Shown here: positions 39,840 through 50,482 of the stretch, in pieces | How positions within the stretch are numbered: the stretch's first letter is position 1 | How the letters are laid out: the number at the start of each line of letters is the position of its first letter | Assembly (NCBI RefSeq): GCF_030384665.1 | Contig: NC_083680.1 | Span: forward strand, 405,001-469,000 | Reading direction: 5' to 3' | Source of the DNA: Lodderomyces elongisporus | Lineage: Eukaryota > Ascomycota > Pichiomycetes > Serinales > Debaryomycetaceae | Length of the DNA stretch: 64,000 bases | Made by a program: the position numbers and the translations under genes | The notes under the pieces: model-generated | Databases searched by the model: none | What the model saw: only the letters and a program-made list of their open reading frames with translations | What the model was told of the DNA's origin: nothing

Positions 39840-42800
39840 ATGTCGGATATTCCAATTGATTTCACGGAGTTGGCGCAACTCACGCTGTTGGGCATATCCG
39901 CTTCATCATTGGACTTTAAATCAACCACATTAGAGTCTGACCGCTACGTATGTTGTCGTGAGCAAGGTCCTCAAGGTAACACTGTTGCTATTGTTGATTT
40001 GCAGAACAACAATGAGGTTACAAGGAAAAACATGACTGCCGATAATGCCATCATGCACCCAACTGAGAATGTCATTAGTTTGCGAGCTAATGGTACCACG
40101 TTGCAGATTTTCAATTTAGGCACTAAGCAAAGATTGAAAGCCCACACTATGAACGAACCAGTGATATATTGGAAATGGCTAGATAACAAACATTTGGGGT
40201 TGGTCACTCAATCACTGATTTATTTCTGGAACGTGTTTGATGGTACCAATGATGGACCATCGAAATTGACAGATAGACACCATTCATTGAACAATGCACA
40301 AATCATCAACTTTGTTGCTGAACCAGACTTGAACTGGTTTGCAGTCACTGGTATTGCCCAAGAAGATGGAAGAATTGCTGGTCACATTCAATTGTACTCG
40401 AAATCAAGAAATGTGTCCCAAGCAATTGAAGGCCACGTTTGTAAATTTGCTTCAATTACTTTGAGTGGCGCTTCACACCCAACTAAAGTGTTTTGTGTTG
40501 GTAATAAGAATGCTCAGGGCCAAGGTAACATGCATATTATTGAAATTGATCATGTTGATGGTAACCCACCCTTTCAAAAGAAGCAAGTTGACATCTTTTT
40601 CCCACCGGATGCTTCAAATGATTTCCCAATCAGTTTGCAAGCTTCCAACAAGTATGGAATCATTTATATTTTGACCAAGTATGGTTTCATTCATTTGTAT
40701 GACATGGAAACTGGTGCGAACTTGTTTGTCAATAGAATCACTGCCGACCCAGTGTTTACAGCGACAAGCTACAATAACGGAACTGGTATCCTCACCGTGA
40801 ACAAGTCTGGCCAAGTCTTGAGCGTTGAAGTTAGCAGAGAAAAGATCATACCATATGTATTGGAAAAATTGTCCAATGTTCCCTTGGCATTGGCCTTGTC
40901 TTCGCGTGGAGGTTTCCCAGGTGCAGAAAACTTGTTTACTCAACAATTTCAAAATTACCTTAACCAAGGTGACTACACCAATGCTGCCAAAGTTGCAGCA
41001 TCTTCTGAGCAATTGCGAACTCAAGACACCATCAATAAATTGAAGCATATCACTCCACAACCTGGTCAAATCTCCCCAATATTGCAATATTTTTCAACCT
41101 TGTTGGATCGTGGAACTTTGAATAAGTATGAGTCTATTGAGTTGGCCAAACCGGTATTGCAACAAGACCGTAAACCATTGTTTGAAAAATGGTTAAAAGA
41201 GGACAAGTTGACTTCGTCAGAAGAGTTGGGTGATATCGTCAAATCATACAATGACACAACTTTGGCGTTGGCTGTGTACATTAGAGCCAATGTCAACATT
41301 AAAGTTGTCTCTTGTTTGGCCGAGTTGGGTCAATTTGATAAGATTGTTCCATACTGTGAAAAAGTTGGTTACAATCCAGATTTCACCAACTTGATCCAAA
41401 ACTTGGTGAGAGTTAACCCTGATAAGGCTAGCGAGTTTGCCACTTCATTATTGGCCAGTCCTGCAACAGATTCCAAATTGAATGTCGAACAGATTGCCGA
41501 TTTGTTCTTTTCTCAGAATTATATTCAGCAAGGAACTGCATTCTTGTTGGATGCATTGAAAAATGACTCACCTTCTGAGGGTCATTTGCAAACTAAAGTG
41601 TTGGAAATCAACTTGTTGCATGCTCCACAAGTGGCTGATGCAATTTTGGGTAACCAAATGTTCAGTCACTATGACAAACCAACTATTGGTAAGTTATGTG
41701 AGAAATCTGGTTTGTTCCAAAGAGCTTTGGAGCATTACGATGACCTCAAGGATATCAAGAGAGTTATTGTTCATACCAATGTCTTACCTAGTGACTGGCT
41801 AGTTTCTTATTTTGGTCAGTTGAATGTCGATCAATCAATCGCATGTCTCAAGGAGTTGTTTAGCCACAACTTGCAACAAAACTTGCAAGTAATTATCCAA
41901 GTTGCCACCAAATATTCTGACTTGATTGGTCCTCAAAAGTTGATTAAATTATTTGAGGAATACAAATGTAGCGAAGGGTTGTATTATTATTTGAGCTCAA
42001 TCGTGAATCTTACCCAAGACTCAGATGTTGTGTTCAAATATATCCAAGCTGCTGCTAGAATTGGCCAGACAAAGGAAATTGAAAGAGTTGTTAGAGACAA
42101 TAATGTTTACAATGGTGAGAAAGTGAAAAACTTTTTGAAAGAATTCAAATTGGAAGATCAATTGCCATTGGTGATTGTGTGTGACAGATTCAACTTTGTA
42201 CATGATTTGATCTTGTACTTGTACAAGAACCAATACTTTAAGTTTATTGAAGTATATGTCCAATCAGTCAATCCTTCAAACACTCCACAAGTTATTGCTG
42301 GTTTGTTAGATGTAGACTGTGATGAAGCAGTTATTAAGAACTTGTTGATGTCAGTGCTTGGAAGAGTCCCTATCAAGACATTGGTTGAGGAAGTTGAAAA
42401 GAGAAACAGATTAAAGATTTTGTTGCCATATTTGGAAAAAACATTGGAGGGTGGCTCCAATGACCAAGAAGTTTACAATGCGTTGGCCAAGATCTATATC
42501 GACTCCAACAACTCACCAGAGAAATTCTTGCAAGAAAACAACAACTACGATACTTTAGTTGTTGGTAAGTATTGTGAAAAGAGAGACCCATACTTGGCGT
42601 ACATTTCATATTCAAAAGGTGGCAATGATGATGAGTTGATCAACATTACTAATGAAAACAAGATGTACAAATACCAAGCTCGTTATTTGTTGCAAAAATC
42701 AGATCTTGATTTGTGGAACAAAGTACTTGGCTCTGATAACATCCACAGAAGACAATTGGTAGACCAAGTTATCTCAACCGGTATCCCAGAGTTGGACGAC

Positions 42801-44870
42801 CCAGAACCAATCTCCATTACAGTCAAGGCGTTTATGGAGAATGATTTGCCCGAAGAGTTGATGGAGTTGCTTGAAAAAATTATTTTGGAACCATCTGCAT
42901 TTAGTGAAAATGCTTCATTGCAAGGCTTGATGATCTTGACTGCAATTAAAGCTGACTCTTCAAAGGTTTCCGGATACATTGAGAAGTTGGACAAGTTTGA
43001 TCCTCAAGAGATTGCACCTTTGTGTATCGATAATGGCTTAAACGAAGAAGCATTTGAGGTGTATGACAAGTTTGAATTGAGATCAGAAGCTATGAATGTT
43101 TTGGTTGAGAGCATTGTTTCTTTAGACAGAGCTGAGCAATATGCTGAGAAATATGATACACCAGAATTGTGGTATCAATTGGGTACTGCTCAATTAGATG
43201 GTTTAAGAATCCCTGAAGCAATCGACTCATACATCAAGTCTAAGAATCCCGAGAATTTCGAACAAGTCATTGATATTGCCGAGCATGCAGGCAAGGAGGA
43301 AGAATTACTTCCATACTTGGAGATGGCTAGAGAGACATTGAGAGAACCTGTTATTGATGGTGCTATCATCAATGCATATGCTACTTTGGATAGATTAAGA
43401 GACATGGAAAGTTTTGTTGGTGGATCAAACGTTGCTGATTTGGAAACCATTGGTGACAAGTTGTTTGAAGCCAAAAACTACAAGGGAGCCAAGATTTTGT
43501 ATTCGAATGTTTCTAAATATTCTAAATTGGCAACTACTCTTGTTTACTTGGAAGATTACCAAGGTGCAGTCGATTGTGCTAGAAAAGCATCAAACATTAG
43601 TGTTTGGAAACAGGTCAATAATGCCTGTATCGAGAACAAAGAATTTAGATTGGCTCAAATTTGTGGTTTGAACTTGATTGTCGATGCTGAGGAATTACCC
43701 GAGCTTGTAAAGACTTATGAATACAACGGTTATTTCAATGAGTTAATTTCATTGTTTGAAAGTGGTTTAGGTTTGGAGAGAGCACATATGGGTATGTTTA
43801 CCGAATTGGCGATCTTGTACGCCAAGTATACACCCGAGAAAGTGATGGAGCACTTGAAGTTGTTCTGGTCAAGAATCAATATCCCCAAGGTATTGACTGC
43901 GTGCGAAGATGCGCACTTGTACCCAGAGTTGATATTTTTGTACTGTCATTATGAAGAGTGGGACAATGCTGCATTAACTATGATTGAAAAATCAGAAGTT
44001 GCATTTGACCATTCTTCATTCAAGGAAATCATCGTTAAAGCTCCAAACTTGGAAATTTACTATAAGGCCATCCAATTCTACTTGAATGAGAATCCATCCT
44101 TGTTGGTTGACTTGTTGTCTGTGTTGACGCCAAAATTGGATTTGCCAAGAGTTGTGAGAATGTTTATCAAGAGTGACAACTTACCAATGATTAAGCCTTT
44201 CCTTATCTCTGTTTTGGACAAAAACAATAGTGTCGTTAACTCAGCATACCATGATTTGCTTATTGAAGAAGAAGATTACAAGTCACTCCGCTCTTCTATT
44301 GAGCATGAGTCAAACAATAGATTTAACAAATTAGATCTTGCTGAAAGGTTAGAGAAACATGATTTGATCTTTTTTAGACAAATTGCCGCCACTCTTTATG
44401 CCAAAGAGAAAAAATACAACAAGGCCATCTCTATTCTCAAAGCTGATAAGTTGTGGTCGGACTTGTTGAAAGTTGTTGCCATTTCGAAATCGCCAAAGAT
44501 TGCTCGTGATATACTCGACTATTTTGTTGAAACTGGTAACCACGAATGTTTTGTTGCTCTTTTGTACACCTCATACGAATACATCTCTCACGACTATGTG
44601 ATGGAAGTATCATGGTTACACAACTTGAGCAATTTCATTAAGCCATACGAGATTTCCATCGCTTATGAGAACCAAAAGAAGTTGAATGAGTTGTATGTTG
44701 ATTTGAAAAAGAGACAAGATGCTGAAAAAGGTGACGAGGAGTCGAGCAAAAATGGACAAGCTCCATTGATGCTTACCAACGGGCCAATGAGTTTCCAAAA
44801 TACAGGACTTCTGTCTGCACCATCCTTGGGTTTCCAACCAACTGGAACAGGATTTGGTAACGCATTTTAG
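39840..44870 (+). CDS. CHC1: Clathrin heavy chain
   Basis: The 1676-residue protein matches clathrin heavy chain over its full length (S. cerevisiae Chc1 has 1653). It starts MSDIPIDFTELAQLTLLGIS, continues with the terminal-domain propeller (about 1-330; IAGHIQLYSK and NDFPISLQASNKYGIIYILTKYG), then the long run of alpha-solenoid repeats (DYTNAAKVAASSEQLRTQDTI through the proximal segment), the hub (GLGLERAHMGMFTELAILYAKY and FWSRINIPKVLTACEDAHLYPEL) and a flexible tail with TGLLSAPSLGFQPTGTGFGN. It forms triskelia with the light chain in coats at the trans-Golgi network, endosomes and plasma membrane. Codon use is biased and free of homopeptides, as expected of a highly expressed gene. Codon 16 is CTG at a position where S. 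cerevisiae has Ser. Confidence 0.99.
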   Translation: MSDIPIDFTELAQLTLLGISASSLDFKSTTLESDRYVCCREQGPQGNTVAIVDLQNNNEVTRKNMTADNAIMHPTENVISLRANGTTLQIFNLGTKQRLKAHTMNEPVIYWKWLDNKHLGLVTQSLIYFWNVFDGTNDGPSKLTDRHHSLNNAQIINFVAEPDLNWFAVTGIAQEDGRIAGHIQLYSKSRNVSQAIEGHVCKFASITLSGASHPTKVFCVGNKNAQGQGNMHIIEIDHVDGNPPFQKKQVDIFFPPDASNDFPISLQASNKYGIIYILTKYGFIHLYDMETGANLFVNRITADPVFTATSYNNGTGILTVNKSGQVLSVEVSREKIIPYVLEKLSNVPLALALSSRGGFPGAENLFTQQFQNYLNQGDYTNAAKVAASSEQLRTQDTINKLKHITPQPGQISPILQYFSTLLDRGTLNKYESIELAKPVLQQDRKPLFEKWLKEDKLTSSEELGDIVKSYNDTTLALAVYIRANVNIKVVSCLAELGQFDKIVPYCEKVGYNPDFTNLIQNLVRVNPDKASEFATSLLASPATDSKLNVEQIADLFFSQNYIQQGTAFLLDALKNDSPSEGHLQTKVLEINLLHAPQVADAILGNQMFSHYDKPTIGKLCEKSGLFQRALEHYDDLKDIKRVIVHTNVLPSDWLVSYFGQLNVDQSIACLKELFSHNLQQNLQVIIQVATKYSDLIGPQKLIKLFEEYKCSEGLYYYLSSIVNLTQDSDVVFKYIQAAARIGQTKEIERVVRDNNVYNGEKVKNFLKEFKLEDQLPLVIVCDRFNFVHDLILYLYKNQYFKFIEVYVQSVNPSNTPQVIAGLLDVDCDEAVIKNLLMSVLGRVPIKTLVEEVEKRNRLKILLPYLEKTLEGGSNDQEVYNALAKIYIDSNNSPEKFLQENNNYDTLVVGKYCEKRDPYLAYISYSKGGNDDELINITNENKMYKYQARYLLQKSDLDLWNKVLGSDNIHRRQLVDQVISTGIPELDDPEPISITVKAFMENDLPEELMELLEKIILEPSAFSENASLQGLMILTAIKADSSKVSGYIEKLDKFDPQEIAPLCIDNGLNEEAFEVYDKFELRSEAMNVLVESIVSLDRAEQYAEKYDTPELWYQLGTAQLDGLRIPEAIDSYIKSKNPENFEQVIDIAEHAGKEEELLPYLEMARETLREPVIDGAIINAYATLDRLRDMESFVGGSNVADLETIGDKLFEAKNYKGAKILYSNVSKYSKLATTLVYLEDYQGAVDCARKASNISVWKQVNNACIENKEFRLAQICGLNLIVDAEELPELVKTYEYNGYFNELISLFESGLGLERAHMGMFTELAILYAKYTPEKVMEHLKLFWSRINIPKVLTACEDAHLYPELIFLYCHYEEWDNAALTMIEKSEVAFDHSSFKEIIVKAPNLEIYYKAIQFYLNENPSLLVDLLSVLTPKLDLPRVVRMFIKSDNLPMIKPFLISVLDKNNSVVNSAYHDLLIEEEDYKSLRSSIEHESNNRFNKLDLAERLEKHDLIFFRQIAATLYAKEKKYNKAISILKADKLWSDLLKVVAISKSPKIARDILDYFVETGNHECFVALLYTSYEYISHDYVMEVSWLHNLSNFIKPYEISIAYENQKKLNELYVDLKKRQDAEKGDEESSKNGQAPLMLTNGPMSFQNTGLLSAPSLGFQPTGTGFGNAF

Positions 44871-45319
44871 ATTGTGAGGGCAGTGAGTCAGAGTGCGAAT
44901 AAAAAGGACGAGATTGATTATAAAGTAATATAAGGAATTTTAACATTAGATTCTCTTTGTTTTTTGTTTTTGTTTTTGTTTTTTGTTTTTTTTTTGTAGT
45001 TTGAGTTTTGTACATTTACTAAATTGATTAATTAATTGATTAAATTGTTAAACTATTTGAACTAAAGAAAAGGGAGAGAAGAGACATATTTGTGATAGTG
45101 TACCAAGACATGTGTGGTTCAGGGCACTATAATCATTCTTTATTTGATTAATGTCTTCTTTTCTTTGGCCGAAAGCTTCACCTTTACACAAAAGAACGTT
45201 TTGTATTTCCAAGTTGTAATATAACTTTAAGCAGCCCAGAACCCTCTTTATTTTCCTTCCTTTTATGTATTGTCGAAAAGAAACAACCGATTCCAAAAAA
45301 AAAAACTCTTTATTTTGAG
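44871..45319. other. CHC1 3' flank
   Basis: Convergent spacer between CHC1 and the small minus-strand ORF. It holds TTTTTG repeats (about 44956-44996) and an ATTGATTA-like repeat (about 45022-45048). The 82-codon ORF at 45048-45296 does not look like protein. Confidence 0.45.
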
Positions 45320-45625
45320 TTACGTAGGGTTAAAGAAATGTGCAATGGAAGGATCGAAGTAAGAATGTCTGATAATCGGAACTTCTTCAGCCACACCGCC
45401 AACGCCACCGACACCATTGAACTGTCCTTTTGTCAGCCGAGAAACATGTTGCTGTTGTTTCAATTTGTCGTAGAATCTTTCGCGTAAGTCGACTAAATCT
45501 CCAGTAGTTTTCTTTTCAACCAACGAGATATCATTGATCTCGCGCTCCATTAAACTTAGTTCATTTTTGACATCATTAAGACGTTGTAAGATTCGAAACC
45601 TCTCGATTTGAATATCCTGGAGCAT
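45320..45625 (-). CDS. Small coiled-coil protein, unrecognised
   Basis: A 101-codon ORF from an ATG at 45625 (MLQDIQIERFRILQRLNDV). The first 65 residues are strongly helical and charged, with heptad-like spacing (NDVKNELSLMEREINDISL; RERFYDKLKQQQ). Then comes a Gly/Val linker and the ending IIRHSYFDPSIAHFFNP. Composition is protein-like and no repeats drive it, so I think it is real. I do not recognise it; small subunits of nuclear complexes (Mediator, DASH, kinetochore) have this form. An upstream exon is possible: a GCTAAT branch-like site and a CCAG acceptor-like site flank the start, and GTATGT lies at 45851-45846 on this strand, but no exon 1 gives an open frame. Confidence 0.55.
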   Translation of the reverse strand: MLQDIQIERFRILQRLNDVKNELSLMEREINDISLVEKKTTGDLVDLRERFYDKLKQQQHVSRLTKGQFNGVGGVGGVAEEVPIIRHSYFDPSIAHFFNPT

Positions 45626-45936
45626 CAATCATTTAATTAGCAAAGCTTCAATCCAATTTGTATGCATGTGTAGTGGAAAATATGAAAATATTTTTGAATA
45701 TGAAGAAGTGAGAAGTCCAGAAATGTGGCATTCTATGAAGCCGCGCGAGTATCAAAGGTAGAGAGAGAAAGAGAGAGAGAGTGTGTGTGTGTCTGAGTGT
45801 GTCTGTGTGTGTGTATACTTCTGTGCACAAATAAAGCCACCACTTCTACATACTCCACTTTACAACCACATCTTCATTTTAATCACAGATTAAACCTATC
45901 GAAAGCCCGATAAGTATAAGTTGTGACCAAACAGAT
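45626..45936. promoter_or_regulatory. Divergent spacer small ORF/RGD2
   Basis: Promoter region of RGD2 and perhaps of the small coiled-coil gene. It contains GAGA and GTGT microsatellites at about 45761-45813. Confidence 0.45.
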
Positions 45937-48933
45937 ATGTCTGCTTTATTTGCAAATAGTTATTGGTCAGCAGATTATATTAGTGGATTAGATAGCCTTA
46001 AAGCTCAATCTGCAACTTCGATAAATCAGCTTCATGAATTTCGACGACTTGTTTTTAACTACCTCAAATTTCATTTCTCCAATAGCGAGTACCTTGACCA
46101 GTCTGTAAAGAACTTGTATTCTTCAGAGAGTCCCTTTTACAGTAAAGGAAATGAAAAGAATGAGCAATTGACTTTTACTTCATGCTACAAGTCATTTGTC
46201 GGTGCGATGGAGCAAGAATCTGTAACATATCAAATGCTAGCATCCAATATCGATAAACAAGTGCTTGAAGATTTGACTGCATATATCAAATATCATGAAC
46301 CCAAAATCAATCGTGAAATTGATAGGCTTGATGAGTTGTATGAAAAATATCTCTCAATCATGAAACAAATTATGAAGTATAAACAGAAATATCAGGATCA
46401 AATACGTCTCAAGGAATTTGCTGAAAGCTCCAAAACTCCAACGAAAACGGGTCTAGGTTTGCAAGGGTTTGGAAATGGCGATACCCTGGCCACCAAAGAG
46501 GATACAGATTATAGTGATGATGAACTGTATGCAGATGATGACTCAGATATACTAGAGCAACAACAACAAGAACAGCAGCAGCAGCAGCGGGGACAACACA
46601 AGGATAAGCCAGCCTTCGACTTTCCTATGAAGATCGGGTCTGCTCAAATTGAAAATACAGAGGAGTTGCAAAAACTAATTTCTCATCTCATAGAAAAAAC
46701 CCCCACTAGCAAACGAGGAGTGCCTCTTCCTGGATTCAAAAATGAAATGTTTGTTAGTGATTCTCTATGCGATGTTCTCACGCGATTACGAATAAAAGGG
46801 ATGGGCCCTTCAAGACTGAATATTGAAAAATTTGGGCAAAGTTTAGCAGACTGGAAACTAATCACGCCGACTAATATATTCCTGCGAAAATTCAAAAGTG
46901 AGGGTGTATGGTTTGAGTGGTCAGATCTAGCCTACTCGACTGCAACATTGACGTCGACCGATTGCGAGATGTCGAAAGAGAATATTAAATCTGAAGAAAA
47001 TTTTCCGAGAAGCACGACGGCAGCTGGGACACATCGACGTATGCTGCTGTCACAAATGGCGCATTCTTCTTTGTCCTTTTCTTCGCCTACTTCTTCTTCC
47101 TCTTCTTCATCAAAATTTGTGAAAGATATGTCTGAAACCACGGCCAAATTCAATGCAATGTTTTCCTCGATGAAAAATTCAATGCTAAAGACCAACCACG
47201 AAGAGTTGATAGTCGACTCTATTCAATCGTATAATGAAAATTTGCTTAAATTCTACGAGACTGAATACTTTCTACAAAAAGGATTGCTTGAATTTGCAGC
47301 ATATTTAGAAAAGTTTGAGAAAAAGAAAAATCAAATTATGTATGATGGTTCTGTTAAGTTGCTGCAAATCGCTGCAAAATCATATGCAAGACAAACTGCA
47401 AATTTGGAAAGGTTGACAAAAACAACAACTCTGATGAATATAGTGGAAAATTATGAGCACGATTTCTTGTTGACATTTGAGAAATTTAAAACGGGATTGT
47501 ATATGCCTATAACTCTTTCGCAGCAGGATAATTTTAAATTACTGAATCAATTTTTGCCTCAGAATTTGAAGTTTAGTTTTGATTTGTTCAGCGATATTCC
47601 ATTGCAACCAACGGTGTTGCAAACCCAAGCTGAACCAATATTGCTCAGCACTGCATCAATCCCAATTTTATTATACAAGATTATCATGGTGCTTGAAAAC
47701 AAGCCGATAAACAGTAACTCTGATGACAACAAGAGAAAGGAAGAAGGTGACGCTTTAGTTAGAACGGATCTACAAGAGCTCTGGTTACGCCCTATAGATT
47801 TTCAATTACAATGGAGAATCAAAGAGCAATTGACACAATTAATTGCTAATACTTTGTCAGTTAATCCCGAGGATCAAAATGATGTCGATGTTGATCTCAA
47901 TGCCGTGAATTTAATAATTGAAGAGTTACTGAAGAGAAGCACAGCTGAGCTCGTTGCTTTTCTAAAGTCGTGGTTGTTGGAGATTAAGGATTCCATTATC
48001 CCTTTTATTGTCTATGAGTCAATAATAAAGGATTATGCTACGAGTGAAGATAGAAACGAAGCCAAGAACGTTAAGCACAGAACCGCTTTGAAAAAATTAC
48101 TTTCTCTGATCCCCAGAAGTAATTTGGCTTCCTTGATTTACATTCTTGAACATATATGCAAAATATTTCAATTAAAAGCATTGGAAGGTTACGGTAAATT
48201 TGACGATTTGCCGACATCGTTGTCTGCAGAATCGAAGGAGCAAGAACAAATAGAGCATGTATCTGACAAGCTTAATCTGATGGAAATGGTTGCAGCAGTT
48301 CCGTTTATTCATTTGATCATGAGGCCTTCATCCTCAAAAGTGTCTGCTGGATTTAAGCCACCTTTAGCTATTTACAAAAAGCTCTTAACGGACTTATTGG
48401 ACCTAGATGTTCGCTCAGATCTATTCAAAGTCTTGGTTGAAAACGAAAAAAAGTTTCGAGAGAAGAAAGCTAATGAAAAAATAGGAGGCTTGAGTGTAAA
48501 GAAAATTCATGTACAAGACTCAGTCACATCTGCTCCCAAGATTGATCTTAATGGGTCAACACTTTATGATGATGATGAACAACATTATGACGACAACAAT
48601 GACAACAGCGAAGAATATAAAAACGGCAACGGCAATCTCAACGGTAACAGTAATAACAAAAATAACAAGAAGAATAGCGATATTGATGTTCCTGTTACTC
48701 CACAAAGGAAAGATCAAAGTACCTTGTCAAATCCTGAAATCAAGACGCCACGCCCATTAAGTGGAGGCTCATTTTCACTCAGGCCATTCAAAACTCGTTC
48801 AACACCAGCTCCTTCGCCCAATGCGTCACCAACTCGTCATTTAAGACAGGTTGATGAGGAAATTACTAGAGCCCAAAGTCCTAATAGTTCACTATTGGTT
48901 CCAAATCTCGATATCCAATTTGAAGGCAAATGA
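45937..48933 (+). CDS. RGD2: RhoGAP with F-BAR and DEP domains, Rgd2
   Basis: The order F-BAR (about 1-170 and again 400-520, split by the insertion), DEP (about 258-330; MFVSDSLCDVLTRLRIKGMG and SEGVWFEWSDLAY) and RhoGAP-like region (about 545-770) is that of Rgd2, a GAP for Cdc42 and Rho5 in S. cerevisiae. The first residues SYWSADYISGLDSLKAQ resemble the F-BAR start WxxDYxSGLxxL. The GAP-like region has ASIPILLYKIIMVLE, LWLRPIDFQLQWRIKEQL and LVAFLKSWLLEIKDSIIPFIVYE, but the usual GIFRxSG arginine-finger loop is not recognisable. The C-terminus (from about 870) is Asn/Ser-rich and likely disordered. At 998 residues it is longer than S. cerevisiae Rgd2 (714). It converges on the Mg2+ channel gene with a 115-bp spacer. 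Confidence 0.85.
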   Translation: MSALFANSYWSADYISGLDSLKAQSATSINQLHEFRRLVFNYLKFHFSNSEYLDQSVKNLYSSESPFYSKGNEKNEQLTFTSCYKSFVGAMEQESVTYQMLASNIDKQVLEDLTAYIKYHEPKINREIDRLDELYEKYLSIMKQIMKYKQKYQDQIRLKEFAESSKTPTKTGLGLQGFGNGDTLATKEDTDYSDDELYADDDSDILEQQQQEQQQQQRGQHKDKPAFDFPMKIGSAQIENTEELQKLISHLIEKTPTSKRGVPLPGFKNEMFVSDSLCDVLTRLRIKGMGPSRLNIEKFGQSLADWKLITPTNIFLRKFKSEGVWFEWSDLAYSTATLTSTDCEMSKENIKSEENFPRSTTAAGTHRRMLLSQMAHSSLSFSSPTSSSSSSSKFVKDMSETTAKFNAMFSSMKNSMLKTNHEELIVDSIQSYNENLLKFYETEYFLQKGLLEFAAYLEKFEKKKNQIMYDGSVKLLQIAAKSYARQTANLERLTKTTTLMNIVENYEHDFLLTFEKFKTGLYMPITLSQQDNFKLLNQFLPQNLKFSFDLFSDIPLQPTVLQTQAEPILLSTASIPILLYKIIMVLENKPINSNSDDNKRKEEGDALVRTDLQELWLRPIDFQLQWRIKEQLTQLIANTLSVNPEDQNDVDVDLNAVNLIIEELLKRSTAELVAFLKSWLLEIKDSIIPFIVYESIIKDYATSEDRNEAKNVKHRTALKKLLSLIPRSNLASLIYILEHICKIFQLKALEGYGKFDDLPTSLSAESKEQEQIEHVSDKLNLMEMVAAVPFIHLIMRPSSSKVSAGFKPPLAIYKKLLTDLLDLDVRSDLFKVLVENEKKFREKKANEKIGGLSVKKIHVQDSVTSAPKIDLNGSTLYDDDEQHYDDNNDNSEEYKNGNGNLNGNSNNKNNKKNSDIDVPVTPQRKDQSTLSNPEIKTPRPLSGGSFSLRPFKTRSTPAPSPNASPTRHLRQVDEEITRAQSPNSSLLVPNLDIQFEGK

Positions 48934-49048
48934 CTGATTAAAGCCAAGAAGTATTTTTGCACAAGGAAAATCTATGATATATATATATATATGTATATGC
49001 ATATAAGTATATGTATATGTATACATGTGTTGTATGATTAATATTTGG

Positions 49049-50330
49049 CTAAGAGCGTCTTTTGAAGTTTGACATTGTAACTTTTTCTACTTTCTTTAAA
49101 TGTTTAATCGTTCCGGCAAATAAAACAACTAATGATACAGTTGCAACAACCACAATCAATTCAAATCCACCATCTGACTCCTCAATGAAGTTCTCCAAGT
49201 TCATTCCGTATAATGCAGCAAAATATAGAGCAATACCCATTGACAAGAGTCCTGTGGAAAATTTCAAACCCAAAAGCATCAACTCGTTTCTGTTGGAATC
49301 CAACACAATATTTATGATTTCCTCTGTTGTTTTAATTTGGGACCTCAAATTGCCCACTGTTTGTACAATTTCATCTGCATGTTTGTAATATGACTCTAAT
49401 AACATCTCAATCTCGGCATGATTTGTCCCTGTTCGTGGATCAGTCAAATACAAAGCATTAAGTTCGTCATCTTTTTCTAATAGATCATCCAATAAATCTC
49501 TAATCAATGTCACTTTTTGCTCAAATGAAGCCAATTTCTTCAGTTGAATAAGCAAGTATCGAAGCTTGTACCTCTCAATGCTCTCATCCAATCCAAGCAA
49601 AACATTGCTAACGACTGTCTTGTGTACTTTCATTTCGGTAGTCAAGTTGGCTATGACGTGAATCAAAATTGCCTCCAAAGCACGAAATTCGTAAAACAAT
49701 TCGCCTTCCTGGTGTGCAGAATCACTTTTGCATTTGAGTTTATCACCAAGTTCGCGCAAGAATTGTAGTTGGGACCTACTTTCATGTACTTTAACGGAGT
49801 TGGGATTTGTTGAGGCATTAGAATCGAATAATGTAACTTTATCTTTTTGAATCAACGCTCGAATATTGATTAAATTTAACATAATGCATTCATGTCTTGT
49901 GACCAAACTCGGTACAAGTTCTATGTTGTGCATCATCAACGAGGATGTTTTTGCCGCTGACGAATGTTTTGAAATTTTACGGAAATCTCGTGGAACAAGG
50001 TGATATTGCTTCATAAATTCTGATTTAGGGATATCCTTGGCGTGATGAACCATGTTCCCATTAGCGTCGAAAATTGTACATTTGATAAGCTCGTTGTCAG
50101 CGTACTTGGTCGACGAAAGAGTTTTGGAGATGAACAAATCATCAAACATGTCTGTTTGTTTGCGAAATTTAGATTGGTGTGAATGCTGCTGTGTGTTTGT
50201 GGCAAAAGAAGATTCAGCAGAAGAAGTAGACGATGATGATGGAGGAGGAGGAGGAGGTGGTGGTGGTGGCAGTGACGAAGAGGATGATGATGACGATGAT
50301 GACGATGATGATGACGATGATGATGATGAC

Positions 50331-50364
<34 letters not shown>

Positions 50365-50482
50365 AGGATACGGTGGATGTGGAGGACATTAATCGTCGCA
50401 GATCACCACACGCTTGTCGTTGAAATTGAAGTAGAGGTCGCATCCTATATCGCGGTACTATTCTGATAGACATTCGTTGCAT
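49049..50482 (-). CDS. Mitochondrial inner-membrane Mg2+ channel, Mrs2/Lpe10 family
   Basis: A CorA-superfamily protein of 477 residues. The basic N-terminus (MQRMSIRIVPRYRMRPLLQF) is a mitochondrial presequence. It is followed by a long Ser run (about 40-68) and Pro run (about 70-80) coded by TCA/TCG and CCA triplets. Then comes the matrix domain (CTIFDANGNMVHH, IPKSEFMKQYHLVPRDFRKI, LVTRHECIMLNLINIRALI, and helical FEFRALEAILIHV-type segments). Two C-terminal spans flank the family's invariant G-M-N (LYFAALYGMNLENFIEES, about 427). Both Mrs2 and Lpe10/Mfm1 share this form; sequence alone does not let me pick the paralogue, though length favours Mrs2 (470). Confidence 0.92.

Noticed and set aside
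50052..50423. Poly-Asp/Met ORFs antisense to the Mg2+ channel gene
   Set aside because: They mirror the TCA/CCA triplets coding Ser and Pro on the other strand.
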